Shown: one piece after another, positions 40,901 to 51,252 of the stretch
Layout of the letters: every line of letters begins with the position of its first letter
How positions within the stretch are numbered: the first letter of the stretch is position 1
Assembly: GCA_022414725.1 (NCBI GenBank)
Contig: CM039465.1
Coordinates: forward strand, 4,526,688-4,590,687
Direction of reading: 5' to 3'
DNA from: Microglena sp. YARC
Lineage: Eukaryota > Chlorophyta > Chlorophyceae > Chlamydomonadales > Chlamydomonadaceae
DNA length: 64,000 nucleotides
Made by a program: the position numbers and the translations under genes
Notes under the pieces: model-generated
Told to the model about the DNA's origin: nothing
The model's database searches: none
Seen by the model: only the letters and a program-made list of their open reading frames with translations

Positions 40901-43900
40901 GATGCCTGACCACTTACTCGGTGTGGGTGGGTGGGTGGAGTTGGTGAGGGGTGTGGTGTGTGTGTGGTGGGGTGGGGTGGGAGAGGGTGGGTGTGTGATG
41001 GGTGGGGGCCCATGTGTGGTAGAAGCCAAGGAGCATGCGGTACTGAGGGTGAAACAGCACCACTCGGTTGTGGAGATGCCTGACCACTTAATCGGTGTGG
41101 GTGGGTGGGTGGAGTTGGTGAGGGTGTGTGCGTGGTGGCTGGGTGGGGTGGGAGAGGGTGGGTGTGTGATGGGTGGGGGCCCATGTGGGTAGAAGCCAAG
41201 GAGCATGCGGTACTGAGGGTGAAACAGCACCACTCGGGTGTGGAGATGCCTGACCACTTACTCGGTGTGGGTGGGTGGGTGGAGTTGGTGAGGGTGTGTA
41301 TGTGTGTGTGGCTGGGTGGGGTGGGAGAGGGTGGGTGTGTGATGGGTGGGGGCCCATGTGTGGTAGAAGCCAAGGAGCATGCGGTACTGAGGGTGCAACA
41401 GCACCACTCGGTTGTGGAGATGCCTGACCACTTACTCGGTGTGGGTGGGTGGGTGGAGTTGGTGAGGGTGTGTGTGTGTTGTGTGGCTGGGTGGGGTGGG
41501 AGAGGGGTGGGTGTGTGATGGGGTGGGGGCCATGTGTGGTAGAAGCCAAGGAGCATTGCGGTACTGAGGGTGAAACAGCACCACTCGGTTGTGGAGATGC
41601 CTGACCACTTACTCGGTGTGGGTGGGTGTGAGTCTGGTGTGTTTGGGGTGAAAGGGTGTTAGGTGTGTGGTGGGTGTGGTGGGAGAGGTTGGGGTGTGGT
41701 GGGGTTGAGGTGGGTGGGTGGTGGTGGAGAGGGTGGGGGTGTGGTGGGTTGAGGTGGGTGGGTGGGGTGGGAGAGGGTGGGGGTGTGGTGGGGTTGAGGT
41801 GGGTGGGTGGGTGGGAGAGGGTGGGGGTGTGGTAGGGTTGAGGTAGGTGGGTGTGGTGGGAGAGGGTGGGGGTGGTGGGTGGGGTTGAGGTGGTGTGTGT
41901 GTGGTGGGAGAGGGTGTGTGTGTGTGGTGGGGTTGAGGTGGGAGGGTGGGGGTGTGGTGGGGTTGAGGTGGGTGGGTGTGGGGGTTGAGGTGGGTGGGTG
42001 GGGTGGGAGAGGGTGTGTGTGTGTGGTGGGGTGAGGTGGGAGAGGGTGGGGGTGTGGTGGGGTTGAGGTGGTGGGTGTGGTGGGGGAGGGTGGGGTGTGG
42101 TGGGGTTGAGGTGGGTGGGTGGGGTGGGAGAAGGTGTGTGTGTGTGGGGGGGTTGAGGTGGAGAGGGTGGGGGTGTGGTGGGGTGAGGTGGGGTGGTGTG
42201 GTGGGGTTGAGGGTGGGGGTGTGGTGGGGTTGAGGTGGTGGGTGGGTGGGAGAAGGTGTGTGTGTGTGGTGGGGTTGAGGTGGGAGAGGGTGGGGGGGTG
42301 TTGGTGGGGTTGAGGTGGGTGGGTGTGGTGGGAGAGGGTGGGGGTGTGGTGGGGTTGAGGTGGGTGGGTGGGGTGGGAGAGGGTGGGGGTGTAGTGGATA
42401 GGGGCACAGGTGGGGTAGAAGCCAAGGAGCAGGCAGCTCTGAGTGTGACCAGCAGCACTTACTCGGAGGAGGGTAGTGCTGTTGCTGGTGCGATCAGCTC
42501 GTTGAATAGCTTTGTGGATGTGGGTGTTGGGTGTGGTGGGTGGGGGAGCATGTGTGGCAGAGGCCAATGAGCAGACAGCACTGAGTGTGACCAGCAGCAC
42601 TTACTGGGAGGAGGGTGGTGCTGTTGACTGTGTGACCAGCTCGTTGAATAGCTTTGTGGGTGTGGGTGTTGGGTGTTGCTATAAGACCTAGAGTTCCTGC
42701 TTGATGCTGTGTAGGCAGCACGCTTGCGATCTGCACAAAAAGGGATGAAACATGTTAGAGTTTTAAATGACCAACATTTCATTCATTTAATTTATTGTAC
42801 ATGCGATCTGCACAAAAAAGGGCGGAATATGATTGAGTTTTAAATGACCAGCATTTCATTCATTTAATTTATTTTACATGCGATCTGCACAAGAAAGGGC
42901 GGAATATGATTGAGTTTTAAATGACCAGCATTTCATTCATTTAATTGATTTTACATGCGATCTGCACAAGAAAGGGCGGAATATGATTGAGTTTTAAATG
43001 ACCAGCATTTCATTCATTTAATTTATTTTACATGCGATCTGCACAAGAAAGGAGAATATGATTGAGTTTTAAAATGACCGCATTTCATTCATTTAATTTA
43101 TTGTACTTGCGATCTGCACAAAAAAGGGCGGAATATAATTGAGTTTTAAATGACCAGCATTTCATTCATTTAATTTATTTTACTTGCTATCTGCACAAAA
43201 AAGGGCGGGATATAATTGAGTTTTAAATGACCAACATTTCATTCATTTAATTTATTGTACTTGCGATCTGCACAAAAAAGGGCGGAATATAATTGAGTTT
43301 TAAATGACCAGCATTTTATTCATTTAATTTATTTTACATGCTATCTGCACAAAAAAGGGCGGAATATGTTTGGGTTTTAAATGAACACCATTTCATTCAT
43401 TTAATTTATTTTACTTGCTATCTGCACAAAAAAGGGCGGGATATAATTGAGTTTTAAATGACCAACATTTCATTCATTTAATTTATTGTACTTGCGATCT
43501 GCACAAAAAAGGGCGGAATATAATTGAGTTTTAAATGACCAACATTTTATTCATTTAATTTATTTTACATGCGATCTGCATAAACAGGGACTGAATATGT
43601 TTGGGTTTTAAATGAACACCATTTAATTTAGTTATTTTATTTTACTTGCTATCTGCACAAAAACGGAAGGAATATATTTGGGGTTTAAATGAACAAAAAA
43701 TACAGAATATATGTGGGTTTTAAACGAACAAAAAGGGAAGGAATATATTTGGTTTTTAAATAAACAAAAAGGGACGGGATACATTTGGGTTTTAAGCGAC
43801 CACCTTTTCATTTATTCAACTGCAGCTTGTGTAGTATAAACGATCAAAATCTTAAATGCCCGCCATTTCATGTTCTAAACTGCAGTTTATGTAGTTTGTA

Positions 43901-46653
43901 TACTTTAGACGACCACCATTTCATTGATTTAATTGAAGTTATTGTAGTTTAAACGACCCAAATTGTAAATGACCGCCATTTCATGTTCTAAACTGCAGTT
44001 TATGTAGTTTGTATACTTTAGACGACCATCATTTTAAACGGCCACCATTTCCTGTTGTAAAAAATGGATGCGCATACAGGGATATTTGTTCCGTAATAAT
44101 CTGATCGGGAAACGGGACCCCGTTTTGGCCCAAATTGCCGGAATAAGAAACCTAAAACAAAGTTTTTTTGTTTACAGAAATTGACTAAAAATGACCCAAA
44201 TCGACCCAAATCGGAATAAGGATCCTGTTTTGGGAGGGGGGAAAAGGAGAAAAAAAAGATAAAGGAATAAGATTTCCTCTTTTTGATTTGAAAAAAATAT
44301 CCCTGTGCACATAGATACGTGTGTGCTACAGTCCAGGGGTAGCCAAGTAGGCTAAGGACTTGCACAACCTCGAATACTCAAGAAATATAGATTAACATTG
44401 AAGGGATAATTAAAGCTGCCCCCAGTCATGAACTAGTCCCCATATATGGGTTTAGGGTTTCAACCTAAAACCTATAACCTAAAGGCTAATTGAAACTGCA
44501 TTTAGTCATGAGCTGGTCTCTATATATGGGACCATGTGTGGGAGCTGTGATTCAATTGTGATGTGGCAAAATGTATACACAATTTGACATTTGTGATGTG
44601 GCAAAATGTATACACAATTTGAAGGATACAGACATTTGTGATGTGGCAAAATGTATACACAATTTGACAATTGTGATGTGGCAAAATGTATACACAATTT
44701 GAAGGATACAGACATTTGTGATGTGGCAAAATGTATACACAATTTGAAGGATACAGACATTTGTGATGTGGCAAAATGTATACACAATTTGACATTTGTG
44801 ATGTGGCAAAATGTATACACAATTTGAAGGATACAGACATTTGAAAGGCTTACGGTCTGCGAAACCAAATTAACCCAACATAGTAGCCATCCTCCAGTAT
44901 GTACGGTACATGCTAACGGGAGGGTTCCTTCAATCTCACGTCCTGTGGCAACTCGGGCTAATTAGAAAAAACAAGTCCTTTTGACTGTAACATGCAAACA
45001 CCAACTCATGTGTGTGCCACCCATGCACACCATGCCACCCATTCACCTTCGGGAAAGACAAAAACCAGTCCTATGCAGCGTCGCAAGCGACGCGGAAAAT
45101 TGGCGGAGTGTGTTAGCAACAGAACGAAAGGTGGCAACGATGGAACTGACCTAAGCGAGTTAGTTACGCGACCGTTGGCTGACGTGTCAGACTTCAATTT
45201 TCATCTTTTCGGTCGGACGGACAAATGGGTAAACATGGGAGCTCCCGCCCCCTTAAAGAGGGGGCTCCGCCAAAAAATCCCACACCCCCCTTGCTGTGTG
45301 ATATAGGCTTCAAATATATACGCTGCCTGCAATGTACAAATTATATGCTGCAATAATATAATACGATAATATATGCTGCAATATTATAATAATATAACAT
45401 GCGCTATGGTGTCCTCAACTTCACGTCCTGTGAGTAACTGTATTACACGGATGTAACAATTTCAATTTCAATTTTTATATAACATGCGCTGTGATATTAT
45501 CTGAGTGTATATTATCTGAGGGTGAATCTCACCATTAGACAGGATCTCGTAAGCTTCTGTTATTGCCTGCAGAGGGTGTGCATGGAGCTTTATTGGACTC
45601 AATAAAATATAAAGGTGAAGCTGACGGTGAAGGTGAAGGAGGAGGTGAAGATGACAATGAAAATGGCGGTGGAGGTGGAGGTGGAGGTGGGGGTGAAGAT
45701 GACAATGACGATGGCGATGGCGGTGGAGGTGGAGGTGGGGGTGAAGATGACAATGACGATGGCGATGGCGGTGGAGGTGGAGGTGGAGGTGGGGGTGAAG
45801 ATGACAATGACGATGGCGGTGGACTCGGTGGAGGTGGAGGTGGGGGTGAAGATGACAATGGACGATGGCGGTGGAGGTGGAGGTGGAGGTGGGGGTGAAG
45901 ATGACAATGACGATGGCGGTGGCGGTGGAGGTGGAGGTGGAGGTGGAGGTGGAGGTGGAGGTGGAGGTGGAGGTGGGGGTGAAGATGACAATGACGATGG
46001 CTATGGCGGTGGAGGTGGAGGTGGAGGTGGGGGTGAAGATGACAATGACGATGGTGATGGCGGTGGAGGTGGAGGTGGAGGTGGGGGTGAAGATGACAAA
46101 TGGACGATGGCGGTGGAGGTGGAGGTGGAGGTGGGGGTGAAGATGACAATGACGATGGCGGTGGAGGTGGAGATGAAGGTGGAGGTGAAGATGAACACAA
46201 AGATGAAGGTGAAAATGAAGATGACGGTGGACGAAGGTGAAAATTAAGATGAAGATGACAATGAAGATGAAGGTGGAGGTGAAGGTGAAGATGAAGATGG
46301 AGGTGAGTGAAGATGAAGATGAAAGGTGGAGGTAAAGGTGAAGGTGAAGGTGAAGGTGGAGGTGAAGATGAAGATCACAATGAAGATAAAGGTGGAGGTG
46401 AAGATGTAGATGAAGATGAAGATGAAAATGAAGATGAAATAAAGATTACAGTGACAAATCATCAACATATATGATGATTCAAATGCACATTCACATTTGA
46501 TGATTTATATACATATTCATATGTTAATGATCCACATGCACATTCACATGCGCCCGCATACACAGACATGCATGCATGCATGCACATGTGCACATAAATA
46601 CCTTGAACCTGGACGCAGCTTCTAATCTCTTGGCTTCCGTGACATGCATGTGC
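34717..46653 (-). CDS. J-domain (DnaJ) membrane protein, 3' part of gene
   Basis: Exons in gene order: 46602-46653, 45533-45566, 42605-42730, 38647-38783 and 34717-34902. Phases agree at every junction. Joined, the first three give EAKRLEAASRFK, then AITEAYEILSN, then DRKRAAY. This is helix III to helix IV of a J domain (compare the usual F-x-x-I-x-E-A-Y-x-x-L-S-[DN]). The HPD loop and helix I lie in 5' exons I could not find. After the J domain come a Ser/His/Gln-rich linker, WGFQRTFNNLLGRN, one likely membrane span (VAALIGLTGFLLCASIYM), DSIRDYKIQA, and a ~60-residue Gly/Pro-rich tail ending in an acidic PQPEDS. J proteins stimulate Hsp70. A single C-terminal span suggests a membrane-anchored co-chaperone; the organelle is unknown. 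Confidence 0.83.
34903..36770 (-). repeat. Ten decoy copies of J-domain gene terminal-exon 5' junction
   Basis: Units of ~165-190 bp each carry, in gene orientation, TTGCCCTGCAG (or TGCTGGGC in decayed ones), GGCTGCC-CCAGCC-TGGTCT, CATACATGATGGGGG and CTC-GTGCAAGAT. They copy the acceptor and first ~17 codons. Copy starts lie near 35062, 35232, 35422, 35600, 35767, 35943, 36112, 36297, 36470 and 36739. GGTGGAAGTGGAGT-type triplet repeats fill the spaces. Long His/Ser-rich frames across this region are artefacts. Confidence 0.88.
36790..37440. repeat. Intron with C-runs and GGTGGT/CCACCC repeats
   Basis: No exon is seen. C-runs are at 36810-36835, 37263-37272 and 37362-37383, and there is a TGTACAATCTAATGTATGT duplication at 36891-36935. 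Another GGGAAAGATGATGGCAG-type block links it to the decoy array. Confidence 0.6.
37440..37550. mobile_element. Right part of a GCAGCTTC MITE
   Basis: It contains CAGCTTCCAGATGCACCAGG and ends GGGGAGCTCCCTAGAAGCTGC, matching the right half and terminus of the 29032 copy. Confidence 0.7.
37555..38646 (-). repeat. About ten decoy copies of J-domain exon 4 3' junction in a CCACA array
   Basis: The 18-base exon end GACTACAAGATCCAAGCG plus donor GTAGGTGTGG (seen on the plus strand as ACCTACCGCTTGGATCTTGT) recurs near 37567, 37690, 37826, 37919, 38034, 38146, 38237, 38362, 38436 and 38548. Each is separated by 60-110 bp of (ACCAC)n with TACACTGCACC. All are gene-downstream of the real donor at 38646. 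It is a higher-order repeat in which the non-satellite part is coding sequence. Confidence 0.93.
38647..38783 (-). CDS. J-domain gene, membrane-segment exon
   Basis: The acceptor CCTTCAG precedes ATTCCTGG (phase 1, the A of the previous exon completing Asn) and the donor is GCG|GTAGGT. It encodes SWGFQRTFNNLLGRNVEVA, then a 17-18-residue hydrophobic run (ALIGLTGFLLCASIYM), then DSIRDYKIQA. Confidence 0.85.
38790..39895 (+). repeat. TTGGATTGGTT minisatellite
   Basis: Over a kilobase of imperfect TTGGATTGG, GTTTGAATTGG and GGGGTGAAATGGA units inside the intron. No coding sequence. Confidence 0.93.
39941..40105 (-). repeat. tRNA-like dispersed repeat (SINE candidate), copy 2
   Basis: On the minus strand it contains GGTTCGATTCC (40075-40085), a perfect pol III B-box-like word in a T-arm-like setting (GGGGGTTCGATTCCCCCC). 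It also has a TAGCTTGTCCAGTTGAGTTGG-TAGACCG A-arm-like word, but here the B-like word precedes it, so two tRNA-derived parts may be fused. It shares ~100 bp with 28612-28712. It is not a functional tRNA: no cloverleaf fits. Confidence 0.65.
40170..40350 (+). repeat. 40-bp tandem repeat
   Basis: Four to five copies of CAATTGTAGGTCGTACTTCA-CACCTCGACTGTTTCAGGCC. Confidence 0.95.
40395..42604 (-). repeat. Minisatellite with fused donor-acceptor units (J-domain intron 3)
   Basis: In gene orientation, each of about eight ~180-bp units (40.4-41.65 kb) carries CACCGAGTAAGTGG, ~35 bases, then TTTCACCCTCAG and TACCGCATGCTCCTTGGCTT. The related units at 42445-42600 join the real exon end (CTCCTCC-A|GTAAGTGC) to CACACTCAG within 25 bases. 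Between 41.65 and 42.4 kb only GGTTGAGGTGGG-type repeats remain. The long Pro/His/Thr frames on the minus strand are artefacts. Confidence 0.82.
42605..42730 (-). CDS. J-domain gene, exon after J-domain helix III
   Basis: The acceptor TTTTTGTGCAG precedes ATCGCAAGCG and the donor is CCA|GTAAGT. With phase 1 entry it reads (D)RKRAAYTASSRNSRSY, then a Ser/His/Gln/Pro-rich linker. RKRAAY is the normal end of a J domain. Confidence 0.8.
42735..43800 (-). repeat. ~90-bp tandem copies of J-domain exon acceptor region
   Basis: About eleven units on the plus strand of GCGATCTGCACAAAAAAGGG, CGGAATATAATTGAGTTTTA, AATGACCAGCATTTCATTCA, TTTAATTTATTTTAC. In gene orientation each ends CCCTTTTTTGTGCAG|ATCGCA, the acceptor and first six exon bases. 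Units decay away from the gene-downstream end (43600-44050). Confidence 0.93.
43800..44560. other. AT-rich intron with decayed repeats
   Basis: CCGCCATTTCATGTTCTAAA-type repeats recur at 43860, 43970 and 44040. A dispersed AGTCCAGGGGTAGCC copy lies at 44331-44372. No exon is seen. Confidence 0.55.
44555..44845 (+). repeat. Tandem 42/64-bp repeat
   Basis: Eight copies of TTGTGATGTGGCAAAATGTA-TACACAATTTGA, some followed by AGGATACAGACAT. Spacer lengths alternate. Confidence 0.95.
45065..45280 (+). repeat. Dispersed ~220-bp repeat, second copy
   Basis: Pairs with 18898-19122 (see there). It contains TCCTATGCAGCGTCGCAAGC, GTTGGCTGACGTGTCAGAC and GGGGGCTCCGCCAAAAAA. Confidence 0.78.
45533..45566 (-). 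CDS. J-domain gene, 34-base micro-exon
   Basis: The acceptor CCTCTGCAG ends at 45567, then GCAATAACAGAAGC.. to AATG|GTGAGA. It encodes AITEAYEILSN plus one base. The F-K-x-I-T-E-A-Y-E-[IV]-L-S signature spans its 5' junction with the upstream exon, and the phase-1 end fits the next exon (G+AT = Asp). Confidence 0.87.
45600..46450 (+). repeat. GGTGGA/GAAGAT trinucleotide arrays
   Basis: About nine higher-order units of GATGACAATGACGATGG plus (GGTGGA)n, then (GAAGAT/GAAGGT)n. Long Gly/Asp/Glu or His/Pro frames are artefacts of this array within the J-domain intron. Confidence 0.92.
46602..46653 (-). CDS. J-domain gene, helix II/III exon
   Basis: The acceptor ACCACCAG precedes GCACATGC and the donor is AAG|GTATTT. 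It encodes HMHVTEAKRLEAASRFK. EAKRLEAASRFK fits the loop-to-helix III part of a J domain. Entry phase 2 means an upstream coding exon with HPD must exist, not found here. Confidence 0.72.
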
Positions 46654-46654
46654 C

Positions 46655-47414
46655 TGGTGGTTGGGTGTGAGGGTGGTTGGGTGTGAGGGTGGTTGGGTGG
46701 AAGGGTAGTTGGGTGTGAGGGTGGTTAGGTGGAGGGTTGGTTGGGAGGTGGTTTGATGGAGGGTGGTTGGGTGGGAGGGTGGGCGGTGGATGGGTGGGAG
46801 GGTGATTGGGTAGGAGGGTGGGAGTTTGGTTGGTTGTGAGGTTTGGTTAGGCGGAAGGTTGGTTGGTTGTGAGGTTGGTGGCTGGGTGTTGGGTGGGGGG
46901 TGGTTGGGTGGGAGGGCGGATGTGGGGTGGGTTTAGGGTGGTTGAGGGTGGTTGGGTGTGGTTGGGTGTGAGGGGTGGTTGGGTGGGGGTTGGTTGGGTG
47001 AGGGTGGTTGGTTGGGAGGGTGGTTTGGGTTTGAAGGTGGCTGGTGGGAGGGGTGGGAGGGTGTGGTTAGGTGTTGTTGGGGGGGGGGGGGGGGTAGGGG
47101 GGATACAAGCTTATTTCTGGGCAGGGGTCTATGGTCTACTTCGATCTAGGTTGATTGATTTCTCGATACGAGATATCAACAGTTGCAAGATGGTGAGAGA
47201 AAGAGACAAATGCTTTGATTGCAGATAGCGACCAGCTTTGATTGATGATGGAATGCAATGTTCTAACGTTATCAAGACATCGTGGCATCACTAAACCCTA
47301 AAACCCTCCCCCCCCCCCCTCCTACCCCCCCCCCCCCCCCACCCCCCCCCCCCCCCCATACCAACTAACACCTAGCCACCCTCCCCACCCTCCCACCAGC
47401 CACCCTCCCCCCCC

Positions 47415-47448
<34 letters not shown>

Positions 47449-47600
47449 CCACCCAACCCCCCTCCCCCCCTCCAAATCCTCAACCGACCACCGTCACACC
47501 CTCAATTGATTAGGCAAGCGAGGGGCCATTGAGAACTTTGGGTGCTTGAGCATGATATCATGAACCTACCCCCCCCCCCCCCCCTCACCCCACTCATGGC
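46655..47600. repeat. GGTTGGGTGG minisatellite and long C runs
   Basis: 46660-47075 is GGTGGTTGGGTG-type repeat. 47290-47460 and 47565-47585 hold several C-runs, with CCACCC words. No exon is clear in 47100-47290. Confidence 0.8.
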
Positions 47601-47689
47601 ATGACAGACAAAGTAACTTATGCCATGTTTTCAGCATTTGTTGCAAATTACGGGTTGTTGTATGAAGGTGTGAGGTTTGTTTCACGGGG

Positions 47690-50235
47690 GTTTAAAATTC
47701 TGTGGGGTTGTTGAGGTTACAGGGGTTATCAGGGTCGTAGGGGTAACAGGTTTATGGCTTATAGGTTTTCTAGGGTTTTATAGGTTTACAAGGGTTACAG
47801 GATTATAGGTTATAGGGTTACAGGGTTTATAGATGTTTTAGGGTAACAGGAGTTTATAAGGATTATTAGGGTTATATGGTTTATAGGGTTTATGTGGGTT
47901 ACAGGGTTTACAGGGTTTATAGGGGTTAAAGAGGAAACAGGGGTTGAAGGTTTAAAGGGCTTACTGTCAACTTTTAATTCTGAGGGGTCTGGATATTCTC
48001 CACTGTCCATTGTCAAGATATATTAAGAGGAGTTGTAGGGGTCATAGCATTCTAGGGGATGTAGGGGGTTTAGGGTTTATCATATATTATCTATGGGTAA
48101 CAGAGGTTGTAGGGGTTATAGCCTTCTGGGGGATGTCAGGTTATTAAGGTTTATATCATTATATGGTTTACATTATATGGGTATATATATGGATTGTATG
48201 GGTAATCTCCTTCTGGAAGATGTATGGTTTTTAGGGTTTATGTGGTTTATATCACATATGGGTTTTAGTGGGTCGTAGCCTTCTAGTGGATGTTGGGTTT
48301 ATAGGGTATGTGGTTTATATCATGTATGGTTGGAGGGGTGAAGGTTATAGCTTTTTATGGAATGTAGTTTTTAAGGTTTACATGGTTTATATTATATATG
48401 GTTTACATCGAGTTTGACCTGGTTTACATTATATATGGGTTGTAAGGGTTATAGCCTTCTAGGGTAAATATGGTTTATAAGGTTTATATGGTTTCTACCA
48501 TATATGGGTTGTGGGGTAATCGCCTTCTGGAGATTTTAGGGGTTCGGGGTTTATATGGTTTTTATTGTATATTATATATGGGCAGCAGGGGGTTGTAGGG
48601 GCTATAGCCTTCTAGAGTCTGCATGTTTTCAGGGTTCATATGGTTTACATCATACATGAGTTGTAGAGGATTATAGACTTATAGGGGATGTAGGGTTTAT
48701 ATGTAGGGTGTATATGGATTATATCATACATGGGTTGTAGGGGTTATAGCATGGGATGTAGGTTTTGTAGGGTTTATGTGGTTTATATCATATATGGGTT
48801 GAAGGGGGTTATAGCCTTCTAGGGGATGTAGGGTTTTTAGGGTTTATGTTGTTTATATCATATATGGGTTGTAGGGGGTTAAAGCCTTCTGGGGGATGTA
48901 GGGTTTTTAGGGTTTATGTTGTTTATATCATATATGGGTTGTAGGGGGTTAAGCCTTCTGGGGGATGTAGGGCGGTTTTTAGGGTTATGTTGTTTATATC
49001 ATATGTGGGCTGTAGGGGTTATAAGCCTTCTAGGGATGTAGGGTTTATTATGTGTGGATATGGCTTATATCATACATGTTGTAGGGGTATAGCCTTCAGG
49101 ATGTAGGTTTTTAGGATTTTATGTTGTTTATATCAATATATGGTTGTAGGGGGTTATAGCCTTCTAGGGATGTGGGTTTATAGGTTTATATGCTTATATC
49201 ATACATGGGTTGTAGGATATAGCCTTCTGGGGAAGGATGTAGGTTTTTAGGGTTTATGTTGTTTATATCATTTATGGGTTGTAGGGGGTTATAGCCTTCT
49301 CGGGGATGTAGGGCTACACTGTTTTTAGGGTTTATGTTGTTATATATCATATATGGGTTGTAGGGGGATGTAGGGTTTTTAGGGTTTATGTTGTTTATAT
49401 CATACATGGGTTGTAGGGGGTTATAGCCTTCTGGGGGATGTACGGTTTTTAGGGTTTATGTTGTTTATATCATATGAGGGTTGTAGGGGGTTATAGCCTT
49501 CTAGGGGATGTAGGGTTTTTAGGGTTTATGTGGTTTATATCATATATGGGTTGTAGGGGGTTATAGCCTTCTGGGGGATGTAGGTTTTTTAGGGTTTATG
49601 GGGTATATATCTCGTATCATATACAAGTTGGAGGGATGGAGGGTTTTAGCCTTCTAGGAATGTAGGGTTTATAGGGTTTATAGGGTGTATAGGGTTTATA
49701 TCATACATGGGTTGTAGGGGTTGTATCCTTCTAGTGGATGCGCAGGTTTATGTGGTTAATGGTATGTATAACATTATACGGTTGGAGGGTTGGAGGGTTT
49801 TAAAGCCATCTAGGGAATGTAGGTTATAGGCGTTTATATCATATATGGGTTGTAGTTGTATCCTTCTAGTGGATGTAGGGTTTATATGGTAATACATTAA
49901 CATATAGGGGTTGGAGGGTTGGAGGTTTATAGCCTTCCAGGAATTAGGGTTAATAGGTTTATATCATATATGGGTTGTGGGTTATCGCCTTCTAGGTATT
50001 TAGGTTTTTGGGCACGTAAATGTTTATATATTATATCATATATGGGTTGTAAGTTTTATAGCCTTCTAGGGATGAGGTTCTTAGGGTTTATATGTCTTTA
50101 TCATACTGGCATATGCTGTAGTAGGGGGGTTATCGCCTTCTAGGATTCAGGGATTCGGTTTACAGGGCTTAGACGGTTTATATCATACATGGGTTTTAGG
50201 GGTTACAGCCTTCTAGGGCTTGTAGGGTCCAAAGC
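47690..50235 (+). repeat. ~70-90-bp satellite with telomere-like words
   Basis: About thirty degenerate units of TATATCATATATGGGTTGTA, GGGGTTATAGCCTTCT, GGGGATGTAGGGTTTTTAGG and GTTTATGTTG. TTTAGGG and TTATAGGG words give it a telomere-like look, but it is an internal satellite. The part 47690-47940 is simpler GGGTTTATAGG repeat. One minus-strand string in 47965-48020 (MDSGEYPDPSELKV) looks coding-like but has no good junctions. Confidence 0.88.
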
Positions 50236-50239
50236 CCCA

Positions 50240-51250
50240 AGGATCATAATTTAGCTCATGTGCTACTTGTAGCACCATGAATAAACTCCAAGTGTTAACA
50301 ATTTCAAATCAGTGGTGCGCTGCACAGGGGGTGAACTTGTGGCCCCTGGAGAGGTGCTGATATTTCAAACCATATCCATGACGGGGGGCTATCTCGAGAA
50401 GGAGTTCATATCATTTCTTTTAGGGGGGTATGTGCAGCAGCTTCTAGGCAGCTCCCTTGCCACGTCCTTGGGCTAAAGCTGAAGCTAGCTAGTGTGTCTG
50501 GAAGCTGACGTGATGGGCTTGTCAATGCAGCTGAAAGCTTAGGGATTGGATAATGGAGCTGGCTGGAAGCTACCATGTGAAGCTCCAAATGTAAACTTTA
50601 GGTGTTAAATAACCCTAGACATGGGGTATTCATCTCAGCACGGGTCTTCTCTTGACGTTACTCTGAGGTAAGGTTAGCTGAGATTCCGTGATGTTAGAGC
50701 TATCGCCATTTTGGCTGCAAGATGTTCATCTCCCATGCCTTTTCAGAGAATTCGTGTCCGTCTCGAACCCCCCACCCACCCCCACCCATTACCACGGGGT
50801 CGCTTTCTACCTGTCCCGTGGTGGTGAGTCATGGCTAGCCTTTCTGAACGCGTGCCTTTTAGCTCCTCGGTTGAAACAGCCCTCGGACAGCCCCTAGCGC
50901 CCGAAACAGCCTCCGACATTATTTGGCAAGGGATGAAGCAAAGAATGGCGTTCATAGGGCGTTAAAATAAAACCGGTGCTGAGGCCCGGAGGGTATTCAA
51001 TTCGGTTTCTTGTTGGTTCCTAAGTCAATCCGATCCGAGCTGGAGGAGTAACCTGTGTGGCTCCGTACATTACGTACGTGAGTCTGGTTGCTGTGGAATC
51101 GTGGGAATCGGTGAAGTTCGTGGAAATCCGCGTTCTAACAGGCCCGCCCAACCAACCAGGGCTTGTCTTCGCGGGTCCCACCCCGTCCCACCTCCCTCTT
51201 AGAGGCGCATCGAATTTGATCATTTTGACCAGCTAGCTGACGCGTTGCTT
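50240..51250. other. Non-repetitive stretch with one MITE
   Basis: Apart from the MITE at 50437, no gene is clear. Short open frames on both strands around 50690-50950 have no recognisable domain. This may include 5' exons of the J-domain gene. Confidence 0.45.
50437..50572. mobile_element. MITE-like element, GCAGCTTC termini
   Basis: It starts GCAGCTTCTAGGCAGCTCCC and ends GGAGCTGGCTGGAAGCTAC. The inside resembles the copies at 28403 and 29032 (GGGCTAAAGCTGAAGC, TCTGGAAGCTGACGTG). Confidence 0.8.
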
Positions 51251-51252
51251 AC

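Noticed and set aside
41088..42458. Long minus-strand open frame (456 codons, Pro/His/Thr-rich)
   Set aside because: It is a translation of the CCCACC/TGGTGG minisatellite, open in several frames on both strands, with no domain.
42605..42730. Reading this exon as IASVLPTQHQAGTLGL
   Set aside because: That frame is open, but phase 1 entry from the AITEAYEILSN exon gives DRKRAAY, the expected J-domain end, and joins the next exon in phase.
44555..44845. CRISPR-like direct repeats (eight ~32-base repeats with short spacers)
   Set aside because: The spacers are either 0-10 or the same 13 bases, not unique, and the context is a eukaryotic intron. It is an ordinary tandem repeat.
45535..46247. 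Long Gly/Asp/Val or His/Pro/Ser open frames on both strands
   Set aside because: Product of the GGTGGA/GAAGAT triplet array. Only the 34-base exon at its edge is supported as coding.
47690..50235. True telomere end
   Set aside because: The TTTAGGG words are embedded in a longer degenerate unit and unique genes continue on both sides.
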